Of a DNA stretch of 7,489 nucleotides, positions 5,187 to 7,489 are shown one piece after another (position 1 is the stretch's first letter; each line of letters opens with the position of its first letter). The stretch is from assembly GCA_029932835.1 (NCBI GenBank), contig JAOZPI010000036.1, positions 1,217 to 8,705 of the forward strand, given 5' to 3'. A model generated the notes under the pieces. It had not been told where the DNA came from. It did no database searches and saw nothing but the letters and a program-made list of their open reading frames with translations. Both the position numbers and the translations under genes were made by a program. The stretch is from an archaeon (lineage in GTDB: Archaea > Altiarchaeota > Altiarchaeia > JAFGQM01).

Positions 5187-6890
5187 ATGCCCGAAGTAAT
5201 AGGATTTGTACATGGAGAAGTAAGGCCCACCTCGTTTGAAATACTTGTGGAGAATAAGGAACTCGCAGAGAGAGGGACATACATAAAGATACACCACGAG
5301 ATGTACGGGTGGGTCCTAGGACAGATCTCATTCGTAAGGAGATTTTGGGACGATAGGAGGGGGGTAGAAAAGATAATAGCCAGTGTAAGGGTGATTGGAT
5401 TCAGGGATCCACAAGGGCTGGTGCGACTCCCAAAGACCCCCTTCAAGCCAGAGGAGAGGGTATTTAAGGCTCATCAGACCCTCATAAGGAGCGTCCTTGG
5501 ACTGGACACAGCGACAGCGGTTGGGCTTTATGTGGGGACACTGGACGGGGAAGAAGGAATAAAGGTTTATCTAGATGCAAACAAGCTGATACAAAAACAC
5601 CTCAGCGTCTTGGCAAAAACAGGTGCAGGCAAGTCTTACACAGTGGGTGTCCTTTTGGAGGAGTTAGCTGACAAGGGGGTTCCATGTGTGGTTATAGATC
5701 CACACGGAGAGTATTACACGCTCAAATTTCCAAACGACAATCCAGGAGACTATGAGAAATTTGCGAAGTTTCAAATAGTGCCAAAGGGGTTTCAAAATGT
5801 TGTAGAATTCACACCCAATAGGGCAATAAATCCAACAGCTGATGTAGAATTCAAACTAAGTGACAAGAACCTAGGAGCAAAGGATATAATAGACATTCTC
5901 CCAACCAGCCTCACCAGTGGGCAACAAGCGCTTCTTTATCAGGCAGTGAATGAGCTAAAGGGGAGCGGGGATTACACGCTGGAATATGTGATACAACACC
6001 TCCAACTGAGCGACACAAATGCAAAGTGGGGGCTTATTGCAGCCCTTCAGAGCCTGCTGGATACAAATATATTCTCCCCCGAGGGGGTGAAACTAGACGA
6101 AATTGTAAGGAAGGGGCAAACGAGCATAATAAACCTCAAGGGTATAAAACCGGAGCTTCAGGAGCTTATAGTATCAAAGCTGGCTGGAGACCTCTTTGAG
6201 GCCAGAAAGCAGAACAAGATTCCTGCATTTTTCTTTTTGATTGAAGAGGCGCATCGCTTCTGTCCAGAAAGGGGTGTGGGGCAGGCTATATCACTCTCCA
6301 TATTAAGAACTATTGCTGCGGAGGGAAGGAAGTTTGGCATGGGCCTGGGGATAGTATCGCAAAGGCCTGCAAAGGTAGATAAAAATGTCTTGTCGCAGGC
6401 GAACACCCAGATAATATTGAAGGTTACCAATCCAAACGATATAGTTGCTATTTCAAAAAGTCTAGAGAATTTTACCCCAGAGCTAGAAGAGGTTATGAAG
6501 AACCTGCCCATGGGGGTTGCGATAATAACCAGTGAGAATCTAGAGCGCCCGGTTTTGACCAATATAAGGGTAAGGAGATCAAAGCACGGTGGGGGTGCTG
6601 TTGATCTAATCAAAACACGAACGGGGAGGCAGGGGGAGAGGGGGGGAAAGGTCCCGATTGTCGGAACAAAAATGGAGATCTCCCGTGGAATTATGAGCAA
6701 ACTAAAAACCAAGATCGTCGGGGGAGAAGAGAAGAGGGGGGAAAGCAAGAAGGAGCAGAAGGAAGAGGAATGGGAAGAGAATCTAACACCAGACGAACTG
6801 GATTTCCTTGAAGAAACCAGGGGGGTTGGAATAAAGGAGAGGATATGGAGGAGGGTAAAGGACTTCTTCATTGAGGAGAAGATTGAGTAG
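5187..6890 (+). CDS. herA: HerA-type bipolar DNA helicase / translocase
   Basis: The product is 567 aa. HerA forms a hexameric ATP-driven DNA pump that works with the NurA nuclease, and with Mre11-Rad50, to resect DNA ends in archaeal recombination repair. The N-terminal HAS-barrel is visible (about 3-70, IGFVHGEVRPTSFEILVEN). Walker A is at 143-150 (AKTGAGKS, Lys149). DPHGEYY at 171-177 is the conserved FtsK/HerA motif. Walker B is at 348-356 (FFFLIEEAH, catalytic Glu353/Glu354). SQRP at 391-394 is the sensor loop, and NVLSQANTQIILKVTNPNDI follows. All key residues are intact. After about 465 a Lys/Glu-rich tail leads to a likely amphipathic helix (550-567, KERIWRRVKDFFIEEKIE), making it longer than typical chromosomal HerA of about 500 aa. 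NurA, Mre11 and Rad50 are not in the window. There is no clear Shine-Dalgarno before ATG 5187. It starts 38 nt after the membrane protein gene. Confidence 0.93.
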   Translation: MPEVIGFVHGEVRPTSFEILVENKELAERGTYIKIHHEMYGWVLGQISFVRRFWDDRRGVEKIIASVRVIGFRDPQGLVRLPKTPFKPEERVFKAHQTLIRSVLGLDTATAVGLYVGTLDGEEGIKVYLDANKLIQKHLSVLAKTGAGKSYTVGVLLEELADKGVPCVVIDPHGEYYTLKFPNDNPGDYEKFAKFQIVPKGFQNVVEFTPNRAINPTADVEFKLSDKNLGAKDIIDILPTSLTSGQQALLYQAVNELKGSGDYTLEYVIQHLQLSDTNAKWGLIAALQSLLDTNIFSPEGVKLDEIVRKGQTSIINLKGIKPELQELIVSKLAGDLFEARKQNKIPAFFFLIEEAHRFCPERGVGQAISLSILRTIAAEGRKFGMGLGIVSQRPAKVDKNVLSQANTQIILKVTNPNDIVAISKSLENFTPELEEVMKNLPMGVAIITSENLERPVLTNIRVRRSKHGGGAVDLIKTRTGRQGERGGKVPIVGTKMEISRGIMSKLKTKIVGGEEKRGESKKEQKEEEWEENLTPDELDFLEETRGVGIKERIWRRVKDFFIEEKIE

Positions 6891-6903
6891 TTTTCGCCCT
6901 GAG

Positions 6904-6935
6904 TATTTTTATGTTTTAAGGCGTGTATTATACGC
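6904..6935 (+). promoter_or_regulatory. TATA-like box and near-perfect palindrome before the 178-aa gene
   Basis: TATTTTTATG (6904-6913) sits about 33 nt before ATG 6942, and a start site 26 nt on would be near 6935. Between them lies gcgtgtattatacgc (6921-6935), with two 7-nt arms around a central T and a single G-T mismatch pair. The palindrome would overlap the transcription start, where a bound repressor could block polymerase. The promoter call is a pattern match, and the operator is inference. Confidence 0.45.
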
Positions 6936-6941
6936 ACAAGG

Positions 6942-7478
6942 ATGAGCCCATATAGACCCCCAAATAAGATCACAAGGAAACTGAAAGATGGGAGGAACAT
7001 GCACATAGGTATAAATCCAAAGACAGGGATATGGATGGACTACGTGAGAAGAGAGCCAAGCTATCAAGCAAAGGGGGGACATTTGATACCTGTTCAGTTT
7101 GAGAAACCGAAGAAGGGGCGATACGAGGTATCTGCTCCAGATAGGTTTTACGCGGAGGCATGGATACACACCGGTCGAGGGGATGGGAGAGACGAACTTG
7201 AATTTCGGCTAAGGAAAGAATCCAACATGGTAGGCCCTGAATTCAGGGTTAGAGGGCTGGTAAGGAACGGTAAGGTTGAGGAGATACGATACAACAGGGG
7301 AGGAGAAGGGAGACACCCAATAGAGGATGTAATTGGGCCCGAAGAGCTTTACGGACACCTGTCTAGGGCTTTTTTAAAGAACGTAAGTGTGAGGAAGCTC
7401 GATGGGTACTATAGCGATTATGCAGAGGAGATAGGCGGGGCTGTGAAGCGGTTGAGAAAGGCCCACAGGATAAAGTGA
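6942..7478 (+). CDS. Unrecognised basic protein, 178 aa
   Basis: I do not recognise this protein. It is 178 aa, soluble, without membrane spans or Cys, and clearly basic. The N-terminal 20 residues are rich in Arg/Lys/Pro (RPPNKITRKLKDGRN). Residues 20-120 look mostly beta-stranded with many Gly and aromatic positions (MHIGINPKTGIWMDYV, RFYAEAWIHT, ELEFRLRKES, FRVRGLVRNGKVEEIRYNRGG). The C-terminal 130-178 is helical and ends in a basic helix (GGAVKRLRKAHRIK). Nucleic-acid binding is possible from the charge but no motif proves it. It follows herA by 51 nt with its own promoter-like element and an AAGG directly before the ATG. Position alone suggests a HerA-related role; it does not resemble NurA. 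Confidence 0.8.
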   Translation: MSPYRPPNKITRKLKDGRNMHIGINPKTGIWMDYVRREPSYQAKGGHLIPVQFEKPKKGRYEVSAPDRFYAEAWIHTGRGDGRDELEFRLRKESNMVGPEFRVRGLVRNGKVEEIRYNRGGEGRHPIEDVIGPEELYGHLSRAFLKNVSVRKLDGYYSDYAEEIGGAVKRLRKAHRIK

Positions 7479-7489
7479 GGGGGTAAATT

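Noticed and set aside
6158..7006. Long minus-strand open frame of 282 codons antisense to herA
   Set aside because: Its product is Ser/Pro/Phe-rich low-complexity sequence produced by the complement of purine-rich codons, while the plus frame encodes an intact HerA.

Overview
The window is chromosomal DNA from an archaeon. It carries an archaeal LSm (SmAP) protein, aIF5A with a hypusination loop, a Gins51-type replication factor, ribosomal protein L44e, a chromosomal-type HerA helicase and a valine tRNA without an encoded CCA end. Heavy use of AGG/AGA arginine codons, ATA isoleucine codons, strongly purine-rich coding strands and few clear Shine-Dalgarno sites suggest a thermophilic, probably euryarchaeal lineage. 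I cannot name the genus. No CRISPR array, insertion sequence, rRNA or phage gene is visible, and no stretch over 300 bases lacks a gene.

Left half (about 83-3167, minus strand). From a divergent promoter region near 3168-3234, transcription runs leftward through four packed genes: a NYN-domain (PIN-like) putative RNase, a DUF2226/PATAN-like protein, a small protein whose predicted secondary structure resembles a Roadblock/LC7 fold, and a MinD-type ATPase ending in an amphipathic membrane-binding tail. The first two genes abut with no spacer, and the second and third overlap by 14 nt. LSm follows after 24 nt, then tRNA-Val(UAC), then only 9 nt later a membrane-anchored winged-helix regulator. 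The combination of a membrane-recruitable ATPase, likely adaptor proteins and a putative RNase is the best candidate in this window for an undescribed system.

Right half (about 3235-7478, plus strand). aIF5A is read outward from the same divergent promoter region. Gins51 and L44e come next, 4 nt apart, and form a replication/translation housekeeping unit. A small membrane protein of unknown function then overlaps the end of L44e by 41 nt. HerA follows, preceded by two mutually exclusive hairpins, and then an unrecognised basic 178-residue protein preceded by a near-perfect palindrome.

How the parts may work together. The right side is mostly information processing: translation elongation and hypusine-dependent peptide-bond formation (aIF5A), the replicative CMG-like helicase (Gins51), the ribosome (L44e) and DNA end processing (HerA). 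The left side links RNA biology (NYN nuclease, LSm, tRNA) to a MinD-based membrane-positioning module. That functional link is inference from gene order.
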